DNA of 60,000 nucleotides from Cryptomeria japonica (taxonomy: Eukaryota; Streptophyta; Pinopsida; Cupressales; Cupressaceae), in contig NC_081413.1 in NCBI RefSeq assembly GCF_030272615.1, positions 566,015,010 through 566,075,009 of the forward strand, read 5' to 3'. Positions within the stretch are counted from its first letter, which is position 1. Every line of letters starts with the position of its first letter. Shown piece after piece: positions 35,226-46,865 of the stretch. The translations under genes and the position numbers were made by a program. Below the pieces are notes generated by a model, which was not told the DNA's origin, ran no database searches, and saw nothing but the letters and a program-made list of their open reading frames with translations.

Positions 35226-35234
35226 TGATACGAC

Positions 35235-36905
35235 TCATAATGCAAGATTTGGATCTTTGATGGTAAGTGTTGCAACCTGTTCATCAGCATCATAAAGGTG
35301 ATTCACAGTATAAATATATGCAGCTTGGGTATAATTAGTTGTAGTATCTATGTTTCTCCCTGAGGTGGAAGGACCCCTTTGATCATCATTGGATGTTTTA
35401 GGGTCATGTCCTTCTATTTCAATTTCTCCTCTATCAATAAGATCTTGAATAAGATTTTTCAGTCGATGGCAATTGCTTGGTTTGTGTCCTCTTCCCTGGT
35501 GGAATTCACAATGTTCATTATCTCTCCACCATGGAGGCATGACCTGAGGCTCATAGCTAGATATTTTTGGTAAGGTCACAAGATTTGAAGAGACCAATTG
35601 AGGCAATATTGTTTCGATGGGTTTCCCTAAGGGTGTGTATGTGTGTTTTTGCTTGTAATTTTGTTGTCTTTGCTTTGGTGCCTCTTGTTGGGCATTGCAA
35701 CCTTGATTTGGTGGATTATTAAAGGTGTTGTTATTAGGAGGGGGATTTTGTCTTGCAAATATGACCATAGGTTGTGTTGTCTTTACTGTTCTTGCATCTA
35801 CTATCTCGTCATTGACAACATTCTTGTTCTTGTTCCAAAAATTTGGTTTATCACTATTAAAACGTGGACGAGGGCCATCTTTAGGTTCATTATAGATTTT
35901 GATGAGTCCCTTTTTGATGAGGGCCCTTTCACATTTCAATCCTTGGGTGGTCATGTCTTCAAAGGATTATGTACCATTCACGTCCAAATGGAATTCCATG
36001 ACATCATTCAAGTTGGAAATGAATATTTCCACTAGTTATTGCTTAGGAAAATGAAGAGATCATTTGCTAAACAATTGCCTCAATTGTTGTAGGAAAGTTG
36101 AGAGCAACTCCCCTAGTTTTTGTTTGGTGTTGCATAAATCTACCATGGTGACATCACATTCTATGTTATGTTCATAATGAGCGATGAAATTTTGGACTAG
36201 TTCCTCAAATGTTCTAATGCCACTTGGTAACAGGGAAAACCATTGTGTGGTTGTGCCTCCCAAAATTTGAGGAAAGAGGCACATTAGATATGTGTCCTCA
36301 TAGGCTACCTCTAAACAAGCTGAGTGAAATTCTCGTACATGATCTCTAGGATCTCCTTTGCCCCTATACTTTTCAAACTTGGGTGTTTCAAACCCTCACA
36401 GAAAAGGTGGAATAAGCATGTTTCTATCGAAAGGATAGGGACAAATATCCTTAAGTGAAAACCGAGTAGTCCTCACACCACTATTGAGTTGTTGAGTAAG
36501 ATTTTCTACTTGTTGCCTCAACATGTCGATTTCTAAAGGAGGAGGAGGTGGAGGATTCCCTTTATGATTAAGGTCATAGCGGAAGTAATCACTACCTCTT
36601 CCACCATCGTTATGACTATGTTGCTCAGATGTTTGTTGTATTTGTGCGGTATCAAAGTTAGAGGGTAGTTTGGCACCCTCTTGAGAAAGTCTTAGAAAAT
36701 GAGAATCAACATTGTTTATAAGGATTTTGTCAAAGAGTCTACTGAACTTGGGATTATGTTGTGCTCTTTCTATATCTTTGAGAGTTGGAGTGTTGGGTTC
36801 TTCATCATTTGTGCCTCCTCCAAGGGCTTCATGAAAATCATTGAGGTTTTCTTCCTCCTCTTTGATCTTTGGTTGTCTGTTTCTCGCTGATCTTGTTTGA
36901 GCCAT
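35235..36905 (-). pseudogene. Element B Gag
   Basis: A single minus-strand frame runs from Met 36905 to the stop at 35235 with in-frame stops at 36396-36398, 36060-36062 and a few more. Sections: an acidic N-terminus (MAQTRSARNRQPKIKEEEEN), LEIDMLRQQVENLTQQL, CPYPFDRNMLIPPFL, then the retrotransposon Gag core GFETPKFEKYRGKGDPRDHV and FPQILGGTTTQWFSLLPSGI, GLKCERALIKKGLIKIY, and a knuckle-like CEFHQGRGHKPSNC (about 35510-35469), in which the second Cys position is His. These strings are characteristic of Tat-type Gag proteins. Confidence 0.9.
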
Positions 36906-39353
36906 GTTCTTGAAATTTTGTGTTTTGTGAAGGTGATTATGAGGTTTTGTTTGATGGAAGAAGTTTTTGTGATATGTTTGTTGGAAGATGGATCTCTAAC
37001 ACTGGAGGTTGGATGTTAAAAAATTTCTTTGTGAATTGCTCTTATGTTTTTCAACAATTTTGATGTGATGAGGTATAGCAAGGTTTGAGATGTATTACAA
37101 ACCAAGCTATCTAGTAATGAGAGGATGCACTCATAAACTAGTTTTAACCTGTGTAGAAATGTCTCTTAGGATGATTGATCATAGATGTAGAGACACCCTA
37201 AAAAGTGATTTGTTGGTTTGATTTAAGCAATATGAAAAAGTGCTAAGGACAAGAACCTTTTTGTGTTTTGAGAGTTGAATGATTTTTGTGCTGTGTGGAA
37301 TGAAAGTGGGTAGAATATGGACCTCAATAAAAACTTTCTATCACAAAGGGGGTTTCTAATTCTTCCTCTCTCTCTGGGGTTGGTGGTTCCCCTCAAGCTT
37401 TGTTGTATGTGATATAGATTTTTGGAAAGAAAGCAAGATTGATCTTGCCCCCATTATTTTTATGATAATCCAAGGCTCTATATTGAGTAAAAGCTTTATT
37501 ATTAAAAGGCTTTTTGTCAAATTCGTTGGATTTGCCTTGAAGATACAAATGCATATGACGTAAGAAGGTTCTGTGTGAGAGAAAAATTTGTCTATTGATA
37601 TAGAAAAAATTTCTTCTTTTGAAAAGAGCTTTTGAGCTCAATGGTCTCTTCTTCAAGTTGGTATTTTGATGAATATTTTGTTTTCTAAAGATATGAGTGA
37701 TGGTCATATAAATTGATATCTTGTTTCACTTGTTGATGTTTTTTTTTGTTGGTCAATACTGATGTAGGTTTGTTAGATTGATACTTGGTTTTAATTTGTT
37801 TTGAATTTCTTTGACAAGAAAATACAACAAGCACACAAGCAAAATAATCTTGCCTAAAAAGGCACAATAGGTGTGGGTTTAAATCAGCCCAATCATGAAC
37901 TTTTTGACCCTTTGCAAATGTTTTGTATATTTTTTCAAAAACCTAAAGTCGGCTCAAATTGTTACTAGTCTGACACAAGACAAAGACAATTCAAACAAAC
38001 TTTTTATCCCTAAGGTCAATGGCCAGTTGCGATATTTTCAGCCCACATCTTGATATTTCTTCGACTTTGGTACTACATACCTTATGAATCTCGTCGTGAT
38101 AGGTAAGGATGTGATATACTAAGTCTTGTGCGAGCATAACAAATAGATGATCCCTATGATGGGGGAGTCACCACTTTTATGGAGCTACAAGTAGCCTTTA
38201 AAAAATCCCTGTTTCTACTCAAGGAAATATGTATGGTGAGTATCTTGGGAGCAAAACCATCTATGCTCTTGCACTAAACTTTTCACAAATATCCTCAATC
38301 AATAGAAAGGGTGGGCTTCTATAATAAAAGGTGTCTAGTAATGTTTGATGTTTTTGGACATAAGCTCATTCTGTAGTGACTCACTTAAGAGCCTTGTAAC
38401 TTGTGGTGTGTCCCATATGTCCTTTCAGCAAGTTACACTATAGGAACAACTACACCCAAGGCTAAAACTTTCTCTCTCACCTGATTTTTATAGCAGCTCG
38501 AAGGATTTACCGGGTAAGGTCATTCCCAAGAGTGATGTGTCTCTTGGTAGGCCTCTCTTAAAAATACAAATTTTGAGCATTACTAACAGTTTTCTCTTGC
38601 ACCTAGGACCACGAAAGCCAAGGGAGAGGATAGTATGTGTCAGAAATTGGACCACTCTACAGATTTTGCACAAGCGTACCAAACCCAGAAAGCACTTGTT
38701 TTTTTTAATTGTTTTATCACAATGTGATCTATATGCTATTTGGAGATGTTGCTCCAATAGATATGGTGTTCTTTTTAACCAAGATATCAAAATGTTTGAC
38801 ACTTGAAAAACTTTTGGAAATCAAACCTGGTCAACAAAAATATAGTCATGTAGCCTTTGTAGAAAAAAGGTAAATATGAGGTTCTTTTTATGACCCAAAT
38901 GAAAAGTTGAGTTTGTTTTAGTTGCACCAAATAGAAAATGTGAAGTTCTTTTTATCCCTTTGTCAAAAACAAGAAAGATGGAGTTCTTTTTTTTATGCAC
39001 CAAATGGAAAGTTGAGTTTGTTTTAGTTGCACCATATAGAAAATGTGAAGTTCGTTTTGTCCCTTTGTGAAAAACAAGAAAGATGAAGTTTTGTTTTTAT
39101 GCACCAAATGAAAAGTTGAGTTTGTTTTAGTTGCACCAAATAGAAAATCTGAAGTTATTTTCAACCCTTTGTGAAAAACAAGAAAGATGAAGTTTTAAAC
39201 CAATGAAATTAAAATATTTTAAACTACCTCCTTCCAAAACTTGCACAAAAAAATTTAGAAAATCTGCAACTAAAACATTCAAAAAAGTTAGTGCACATGG
39301 TGGGCTCACAAGCATAAAAAAAATTGTCCTTGAAGTTACAAAAGTTTTTGATT
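36906..39353 (-). other. Long 5' leader of element B
   Basis: About 2.4 kb between the primer site and Gag, with only short frames that match nothing. A long untranslated leader fits this branch of elements. It contains three tandem units near its 5' side, listed separately. Confidence 0.6.
38880..39195 (+). repeat. Three tandem units of about 105 bp in the leader of element B
   Basis: GTTGAGTTTGTTTTAGTTGC starts at 38906, 39011 and 39115 (spacing 105 and 104), each followed by ACCA(A/T)ATAGAAAAT, a CCCTTTGT(G/C)AAAAACAAGAAAGATG block and ATGCACCAAATG. The units differ at a handful of positions. Confidence 0.9.
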
Positions 39354-39371
39354 CACATTGGGTTCACCAAA
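39354..39371 (-). other. Candidate primer binding site of element B, tRNA not assigned
   Basis: The minus strand reads TTTGGTGAACCCAATGTG next to the LTR end (CATCA). A TGG at this position is expected of a primer site pairing with a tRNA CCA end, but the following TGAACCCA does not match the initiator Met site or the common Asp or Lys sites I know. Mutation or an unusual primer is possible. Confidence 0.5.
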
Positions 39372-41011
39372 TGATGTTGTGGAAATGGGAACAAGGAAAC
39401 AACAAAGTTCAATGTTAATAAGTTAGTTTCAACCATAAAACCAAAACAAAGAACTAAAAACCATTCCAAACATATCAAAAGAGGTTTCAAAAAGCATGAA
39501 AGAAGTTTAACAAAATGAAAGAAAGGAGAAGAGCCTCCCTAAGATGCTTCCATGATGCATTTTGATGCTTCTCCATTGTTTCTCTCCTCTCCAAGTCCCA
39601 AATGAGTGTAGCTCTCAGTTTTTAACACTAGCCATGGATGCCATATGGAGATTCAAGATGGTTGAATATGATAAACAAATGCTATGAAAAATCTCTATAC
39701 TAATACCAATATAGTAACAATACTCTAATGATTCCTCCGTTGTTTGAGGATAAAGGTTCTATTTATAGAAGAAATGAGGAAATGAAAGGTTAAGATTGAG
39801 TAATCTTAACAAGGGTTGGGATTGAAAGATATTTAATCCATGTGAGACTTTCAATCTAATCCCATGTTGACAAGTGTCACCATGAGGAGGCTTGAGAGGA
39901 GAGATAAGGAGCATTAAATGCTTGAGGGGACATGATGGTTACCCTAGGGAGTTGGGTTAGGGTTAGGTTAATGGATATTCCTTTTATCCAAGGGATAAAT
40001 GAATGTGCAAGGGTTAAATGGTTACCTTAGTCAAAGAAATAAATGCTTTGAAGAGACCCATGAGTCAAAAGGATGGTTAAGTTAGAGGAAAGTCTCTAAC
40101 CAAAGGTAAAAGGTGAGTTAACTATAAATGGTTATGTAAGAGCCTTTAATGGTGTCACAACCCTTCTTTATCACCTTTTGATTTAAATACAAAACTCTAT
40201 TATATTTCTTTTGGATAAACTATTGAATGAATATTGTAAAGGAATAAAAAAATAATAATAAATCACACACACACATGGAAAATATATATATATATTTTTA
40301 TTTAAATTCTCTCACCCAAATTAAGGCACATGTTGTAGGAGGAATAAGAAGCTTCTAGAGGCTTCTCCACCACCTTGCATGTAACTCCTCCCACTAAGTC
40401 TAATCATTTTGCATGAAGGCCAAATTGGGAGAGAATCTCTTTTTTTCAATTAAAAATTAGGTAGTGGAAATTTGAAATTTTTTTATATAAAAGATGTACA
40501 AGTTTCAAAAAGAGTGGTTGGCTATTCCATAAGAATTTCTTCAAGTAAAATTTTCCTTTGTAGTCAATTTTCATTTCAGCTAACATTTTGTTTGGGAGGA
40601 CTTCTCTTCAAATTTGGAGGATCAAGGAAGATTCGTAGAGGACTCTACACCATTTTCAAGCACCCAGGTTCTTTTCAAATTTAGTTTCGTGCATCTTATT
40701 CTTGTTGCAGATTAGATTTGATTAAATTATTTAGGATGAGAATGAGACTCATTTGTTTCAGATTCTTGATAAAAAAAAAATTAGTTTCAGTTTTGATAAG
40801 AAGTAGATTAAATGGTTTAGGAGATGAGAGTCATTTGATGAGAATTAGATTCATTGTTTTTTTTAGATTTATGATAAAAATTAGATCCATTCGTTTCAAA
40901 TTTTGATAAGAATTAGATTCATCCAAATTAAATCGTTAAAATATCTTATTAAGTTTTAGATTTGAAGAACTAATTCAGAACTACCTTTATCTCCTTTCTC
41001 CAGAATCTTTT

Positions 41012-41310
41012 CTCTAGTTATTGATATAAAATCTGAAATGTATTCTTTCTTTGGTTATTGTTTTAAAGTCTGAATGTATTCTTTTCTCTAGTTATTGATT
41101 TAAAAACTGAAATGTATTCTTTCTCTGGTTATTGTTTTAAAGTCTGAAATGTATTCTTTTCTCTAGTTATTGATTTAAAATCTGAAGTGTATTCTTTTGT
41201 CTGGTTATTGTTTTAAAGTCTAAAATGTATTCTTTTCTCTAGTTATTGATTTAAAGTCTGAAATGTATTCTTTTCTCTGGTTATTGATTTAAAGTCTGAA
41301 ATGTATATTT
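41012..41310 (+). repeat. Array of about eight 37-38-bp units in the LTR of element C
   Basis: Units of the form CTCTAGTTATTGATTTAAAG followed by TCTGAAATGTATTCTTTT, alternating with CTCTGGTTATTGTTTTAAAG variants (starts at about 41012, 41049, 41086 and onward). The same array is present at about 49427-49722 in the other LTR, with the same alternation, so it predates the insertion. Confidence 0.9.
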
Positions 41311-41679
41311 GAAAGGATCTCGCTGTAATCAACCTCTCTAAGATTTCTCATCTTCTGGTTCTCTAAATCCTCTGTAGAAATACGTTTAACATTTCCCCTT
41401 TGTGAAAGATTTTCCCTATGTGTATAAATAAATTATCTCTTTCTCTGTGAATAGATCTCCCTGTGTGAAGAACAAAAGAAATGAAAAATAAAAAAAAAAA
41501 GAAGAAGAAGAACCTCTCTGGTTACTGCTTCATTGTATTGTGTCCCTGAAATTTAATCTGTAATTATTATTATTATTTCTAACATACCTGTTATCTACCC
41601 TTCTCTGAGTGATTCCAATAATTTAAAAATGCAATACTCCTGGATCAAAAATAATAATATATATAAAAACATATATATT

Positions 41680-41721
<42 letters not shown>

Positions 41722-41764
41722 AAAGAAAAAAAGGGAAATCATTCAAACTTTAAGAAAAATCCCC

Positions 41765-41945
41765 CTAAACCTCCGTAACGCACGGCGTTTAACGCAAAAG
41801 GACGTCGGCATGCAGGACGGTTACATTGTAACCGTCGCAGGGGTACGGAGGGGCCCGCGGGTCTCCTCATCTCTGCGGACCTGCGCATGCAGGGCCGGAG
41901 GGGTGATGGGACCCGTGGTCCCCACCCCGCACCCTATTTACTGCC
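41765..41945 (+). promoter_or_regulatory. GC- and CpG-rich island in the LTR of element C
   Basis: About 180 bp with many CG steps (for example GTAACGCACGGCGTTTAACG, GGGGCCCGCGGGTCTCC) inside AT-rich LTR sequence; the counterpart is at about 50170-50345. The two copies differ here mainly at CG positions (GTCGCAGG against GTTGCAGG, GACGTCGG against GACGTTGG). It could be a regulatory island of the LTR; a promoter role is inference. Confidence 0.5.
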
Positions 41946-42703
41946 CAAAGTAAAACAAGTTATTTAATTAAAAGTTTTTTTTTCCCTTTCTAATTTGTAA
42001 ATTGAAATTTTAATTGTGGGGTTTTTTTTTTTTTCAATATATATAAATTAATACTCTATGTCAATTACTATTGGTTATTTAGTTAAATTTTTATTTTAGT
42101 TTGATAGTAATGGCATTTAGGAAATAATGAATTTTTTTTAGTGTAAACTTTAAGATATCGTATTTCAACTTAGAAAAAAAATTGGGCTAATATGTAGCAA
42201 GTTCATAATTAAATTATCCTTAGTAAGTTTTAAAATTGTAGACTATATTCTCTTAAAATTAAGTTACTCAACCCATTAAGAATCATTGGGAGACTTGATT
42301 GGTCTTTAATTAATACAAATGCTTAAATTTAATCGTTATTTTGGACTCGTTAAATCTTCTTATGTCATGCAAATTTCTCATAGATTAATTGCTTTCATTA
42401 ATGGTTCATAGCATGCGAATTATTTATGGAATAATTACATCTTTCATGCAATTACTATTATGCAAGTTTCGTGATGGTCATTATTATGCAAATTACACTT
42501 CAAGTAGTTATTTCAATTATGTACGCTTTCATTTTTGTTATTCGTAGTTAGAAAACTAAACAAAGGAAGTTGGAAAACCAAAACCTAGCAGCGTTCGGTA
42601 TATATGGTGCCTCTGGGTCACGCTTACGGGTAATGCCGTCGTGTTGAACTACTCCACTTAATGCCTAATAAAGCTGCATTAACGACGTCTGTGGCATCGT
42701 CCC

Positions 42704-42710
42704 TATAAAT
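42704..42710 (+). promoter_or_regulatory. Candidate TATA box of element C
   Basis: TATAAAT in a CG-rich context (CGTCCCTATAAATCGTCGGG), conserved at 51106-51112 in the other LTR. Another candidate is GGTATATATGG near 42599. The position about 1 kb before the LTR end would leave a long R-U5 section. Tentative. Confidence 0.35.
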
Positions 42711-43289
42711 CGTCGGGGAGTAATAAGGGACATTTGGAAGTTAAAATCCAAGGGGCGGGTAATCCCTCTTGGATCGATAATTTAATAAGATAACTTTTAA
42801 ATGATTTTCACATCCATTGAGATACACCATAGTAAACCCCTTTTTAAGGATGGTCAAGTTAAATACCCTCATGAAATTTACTTTCTTTATTTATTTATTT
42901 CATCTTGAAGGGATATTGGTGATTTGCAATTGGGTGACGCTCATGATAAGTATTAGGGTCTAGTTATTTTTTTTAGGCCACAAGCAATAGGCCATTTTGA
43001 GCCTTCGCTTAAGCGCTACCATCGTGGGTAGCAACCACAAAGAAACTGTCTAGGACACTATTCCTAGAAAGGGTTGCGTACCCACAAATCAATTTACATC
43101 AAACCATAGATTAGAAAATAGAACTACATATTTTACGCCTTGATCCCGTGCCGAAGTGGGTATGTAGGTAGTCTTGGGATGTAGTTGTCCCTCGTACTCA
43201 GGCATTCGTGGGTGGGGTCTAGGCTTGGTTGAGTAAGAATCCTAATTGAAAAATAAGATAATCAATTTAATTCAATGCATACTCGGAAG

Positions 43290-43640
43290 GAATCCCGTAT
43301 GGATTCGCTTGACTTCCTGAGGCTTTAAGCCAAATTTCGAGGCGGAATTCAAGCTTGTATTATTTTTAATTACTCCTAAGGACGGTGACCTCGGTGCATT
43401 CTTGTTAGAAGAATGTAGTACTTAGTGAGTGGCTCAAGACCCGAATGGTCTCGATGAGTCTAAGTCTCTGGCCAGAGCATCTCCTATCCCGTTTGGATGG
43501 ATGCCTACCCCGGTATGGGTAGATGCCTATCCCGTATTGGATAGATGGAATATTACGTCCCATATGGACAATTGCCTAACTCGTATGGTTAGAAGCTCAT
43601 CCCAAATGGATGAATGCCTAATCCTAAGTGGATGGATGCC
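43290..43640 (+). repeat. Series of mini-hairpins near the 3' end of the LTR of element C
   Basis: At least seven short hairpins share the plan xxxxCC-CGTAT-GGxxxx with different but self-complementary stems: GAATCCCGTATGGATTC (43290-43306), GACCCGAATGGTC (about 43438), CTACCCCGGTATGGGTAG, CTATCCCGTATTGGATAG, GTCCCATATGGAC, CTAACTCGTATGGTTAG and TCATCCCAAATGGATGA (to about 43606). In the other LTR the set recurs at about 51815-51995 and the fourth stem type reads CTAACCCGTATGGTTAG, a perfect stem. Stems vary while pairing is kept. Confidence 0.75.
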
Positions 43641-43726
43641 CAGAGTATGCAATTGAATAAAACATAATGAAAAAAAAAAATAATACTCAATTTTTGTGGA
43701 AATCAATTTTGGTGGGTTATTTCATG

Positions 43727-43743
43727 TGGTATCAGAGCAAAGG
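43727..43743 (+). other. Primer binding site of element C (initiator Met-tRNA)
   Basis: TGGTATCAGAGCAAAGG two bases after the LTR end, complementary to the 3' end of initiator tRNA-Met. Confidence 0.93.
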
Positions 43744-43874
43744 TTCAAATCTAGGCCTTGTGCTCACTTCAATTTATTCAACTAAGGGAATGTTTTACAA
43801 TAATAGAAATTAAATTTTATTCTACAAAAAAAAAAAAACTAACTACATAATTTAACTTTCAGGTAAAACCTAGA

Positions 43875-45170
43875 ATGTCAAGAGGAAGAGGAAGAGGAAG
43901 AGGAAGAGGAAGAGGAAGGGGTAATGGAAGACGTACTAGGAGTCAAAGGGAGGAAAGCCATGAGGAAAACCATGAAGAAAACCATGAAGGAAACCATGAG
44001 GAAGATCATGAAGAGGATCGACACAACACAAGGAATAACAGAGATGGGGTCCAAGCTATAATCGACCTTCTAACCGAACAAAGAGATAAAACCAACTTCT
44101 TGGAACAATCGCTGCAGGACCTTAGGGAAAGGCAGAATGACTATGAGAACAGAAGTGGTACCGAGAATGGAAACCCTGGTAGCAATCAAGGAAATGTGAT
44201 GGGTAATGGAAAGGAAAATAACATATTGGAACTCTCCAAGGATTTAAAGAAAATCACCCCTCCTAAGTTCGATGGGAGGCAGATTGGTGAAGGGGCTGAG
44301 AATTGGCTAAATGAAATGGAAAAATATTTTGAGCTAAGAGATTTTAGTGAAACAACCAAGGCTTTATAGGGCTCCTATCAACTCACAGGGGAGGCGGCTA
44401 GTTGGTGGACCAACACCAAGGAACAAAATGGGTATAACAGGGATACAATCACATGGGATCAATTTGTTCACCATTTTTGAGATAGGTGGCTCCCTCAATT
44501 GTTCTTTGATGAGAAAGTGACAGAATTCCATAATCTACGTCAAGGGCCCCTATCCGTTCAACAATATTGGGATAAGTTCACCAAGTTGCTTAAATATGTG
44601 CCTATGTACCAAAAGGATGAAGAAGGCCAAGCAAGGAAATTCATTTTGGGACTGAATACCAACATAGGGGCAGAGGTTGACATGCATGGACCCAGAAATA
44701 TGAATTAAGTACTTGAAAAGTCCCTAAGGCAAGAGAGGAAGATTCAAACACTAGAAGGACGAAACTATAATGGGAACCACTCATTTAAAAGGAAGCAAGA
44801 ATTCAATGGAAACACTAATTTCAACAAGGGTCAAAGGAATAAATCTTCCGAAAGGAGACCACCGCCTAATCAATATCAGAGGAATGGAAATGATAATAAC
44901 AGGGGCAATAATAATAGGGGCAATAATAACAGGGGCAACTATAACAGGAATGACCAGCAGAACAAGATAACTTATCCACCCAGGGGAAATGAAACAAGGA
45001 ATGATCCCCCTAGAAATCAAGGTAGGAGAGGTCCTCCAGGTGGATGCTTTATGTGTGGGGAAAACCATTTTGCTAGAGAGTGCCCCAGGATGCAAGGACA
45101 AATTAGGGCCAATCAACCCCAACAAGGGCCCCAACAGAGGATTCATGCAGCGGTTAGGAACCAAAGAAGA
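43875..45170 (+). pseudogene. Element C Gag with RG-rich N-terminus and short zinc knuckle
   Basis: Met 43875 follows the leader. Residues 1-20 are an arginine-glycine run (MSRGRGRGRGRGRG), followed by Glu/His-rich EENHEENHEGNHEEDHEED, a helix, and the Gag core PPKFDGRQIGEGAENWLNEM then LTGEAASWWTNTK and FHNLRQGPLSVQQYWDKFTK. A basic Asn-rich stretch ([20 protein letters not shown]) leads to the knuckle [14 protein letters not shown] at about 45048-45086. Its spacing is C-x2-C-x3-H-x4-C, one residue shorter than the usual x4. In-frame stops: TAG 44367, TGA 44478, TAA 44706, each one C-to-T step from CAG, CGA or CAA. Gag and Pol share one frame, so no frameshift signal is needed. Confidence 0.92.
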
Positions 45171-46865
45171 AGATACCAGAATGTTCCCGTGGAAACTACA
45201 GGTACACTATTTGAACAACCAATATCAATTCTAATTGACACTGGATCATCTGAATGTTTCATCTCACCTGAATTAGTAAACAAATATGCATTAAAAGTTA
45301 ATCAAATGGAGTCATCATGGACGGTTCAATATGGGGATAAGGCAACTAGGGAAGTAACTAAGTGTTTACCAAGGGTAAGGGTACAATTCCCTGAGTTCGA
45401 AACAAGGGTAGATCTCTATGTGGCACCCCTAGGATTATATGATATAATTATGGGAATGAGTTGGTTAGCAGACCATCAAGCTAATGTAGATTGTTATAGC
45501 AAAGTTGTTGAATGTTTGGATGATGGGGGGAAAAGGGTCAAAATCCAAGGAAAGTTTAAACCCATTAATATAGAAACTATCTCAGCAATGCAATTAAAGA
45601 AGGAAAGGAGAAGAGGAGGACAAATCTTTATGGTTGAAATTGATGAAGGAAAGGAGGGAAATGCACCAACATTTGAAAATACCCCTTTCTTAAAGGAGTT
45701 TAAGGATGTTTTTCTAGAAGAATTACCCAGTTTACCCCCCAAGAGGAAGTTTGACTTTTCTATCAAAGTACTCCCAGGAGCTAAACCAATATCGAGGGCA
45801 CCTTATCGGATGAACACAACCAAATTACAAGAACTCAAAATGCAATTAGAGGAACTCTTAACTAAGGGATTAATAAGGCCAAGTGTATCACCATGGGGAG
45901 CGCCAGTCTTATTTGTTAAGAAGAAGGATGGAACCTTAAGACTATGCATCGACTATAGGATGTTGAACAAAGTCACCATAAAGAATAGGTATCCCTTACC
46001 TCGCATAGAAGACCTTTTTGACCAAATGAAAAGAGCGGCAGTTTTCTCAAAGATAGATCTCCGGTTAGGGTATCATCAACTCAGAATTAAGGAAGAAGAC
46101 ATTCTGAAGACAGCTTTCAGGATGAGGTATGGACATTATGAATTCACAGTAGTTCCTTTTGGTGTAACTAATGCCCCAGCTGCATTCATGAACCTAATGA
46201 ATAGTGTATTTCATGACTACTTGGATAAATTTGTTTTGGTATTTTTGGATGACATATTGATTTACTCTAGAAATGAAGAGGAACATTTAGTGCACCTACA
46301 AATTGTTTTGCAAAGATTGAGAGAACATAAGTTATATGGGAAATTGTCCAAATGTGCCTTCTTTGAGGAAAAGATTCACTATCTTGGGCATATAATATCA
46401 AAAGAAGGAATAGCAGTCGACCCAGATAAAATAAAGGCGATAGTAGAATGGCCAATGCCTAAGAATGTTTCAGAGGTAAGAAGCTTTATGGGGCTAGCAG
46501 GTTACTATAGGAGGTTTGTGGAAGGATTCTCTAAGATAGAAAACCCCATCACCTCGTTGCAAAGGAAGGGAAAAAGGTTTGTGTGGACCGAGCAAAGTGA
46601 TAAGGCATTTCAAATCTTGAAGGGAAAACTAACTTCAGCACCCATTCTAAAGGTACCAGATCCAAATGGACACTTCACAGTCATAACAGATGCTTCTATT
46701 GAAGGGTTAGGAGGACTACTTGTCCAAGATGAAGGGGTAGTGGCTTACGAATCTAGGAAACTAAAGACTCATGAAGTCAATTATGCACCCCCACGACTTA
46801 GAGTTGGCAGCAATTGTGCATGCCCTGCAAAAATGGAGACACTTCTTACTAGGGAAGCCCTTTGA
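45171..46865 (+). pseudogene. Element C protease, reverse transcriptase and start of RNase H
   Basis: The frame is open through to 46865. Protease: [17 protein letters not shown] with the catalytic Asp codon at 45237, and [19 protein letters not shown]. Reverse transcriptase: [76 protein letters not shown], and catalytic FLDD at 46242-46253 within [10 protein letters not shown], then [19 protein letters not shown]. RNase H begins with [20 protein letters not shown]. An extra C in the run at 46788-46792 shifts the frame after THEVNYAP; the last codons of this open frame (to 46865) are out of frame and not original. Confidence 0.95.

Larger units (their letters stand above)
40153..43724 (+). 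repeat. 5' LTR of element C
   Basis: Starts TGTCACAACCC and ends GGTTATTTCA. From 5' to 3' it holds an AC/AT microsatellite (40264-40300), a 37-bp repeat array, a second AT microsatellite (41670-41715), a GC-rich island in otherwise AT-rich DNA, TATA-like boxes, and mini-hairpins near the 3' end. Short open frames inside (for example 40472-40684, 43429-43656) recur in the other LTR and are not genes. Confidence 0.95.

Noticed and set aside
41765-41945. CpG-island promoter of a host gene
   Set aside because: It lies inside the LTR of element C and is duplicated in the other LTR, so it belongs to the element.
43429-43656. 75-codon open frame in the LTR of element C (repeated at 51809-52036)
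   Set aside because: Present in both LTRs because the LTRs are duplicates; it coincides with the mini-hairpin series and has no family match.
44781-45164. 127-codon minus-strand frame opposite gag of element C
   Set aside because: Shadow of the Asn/Gly-rich Gag coding strand; no independent support.
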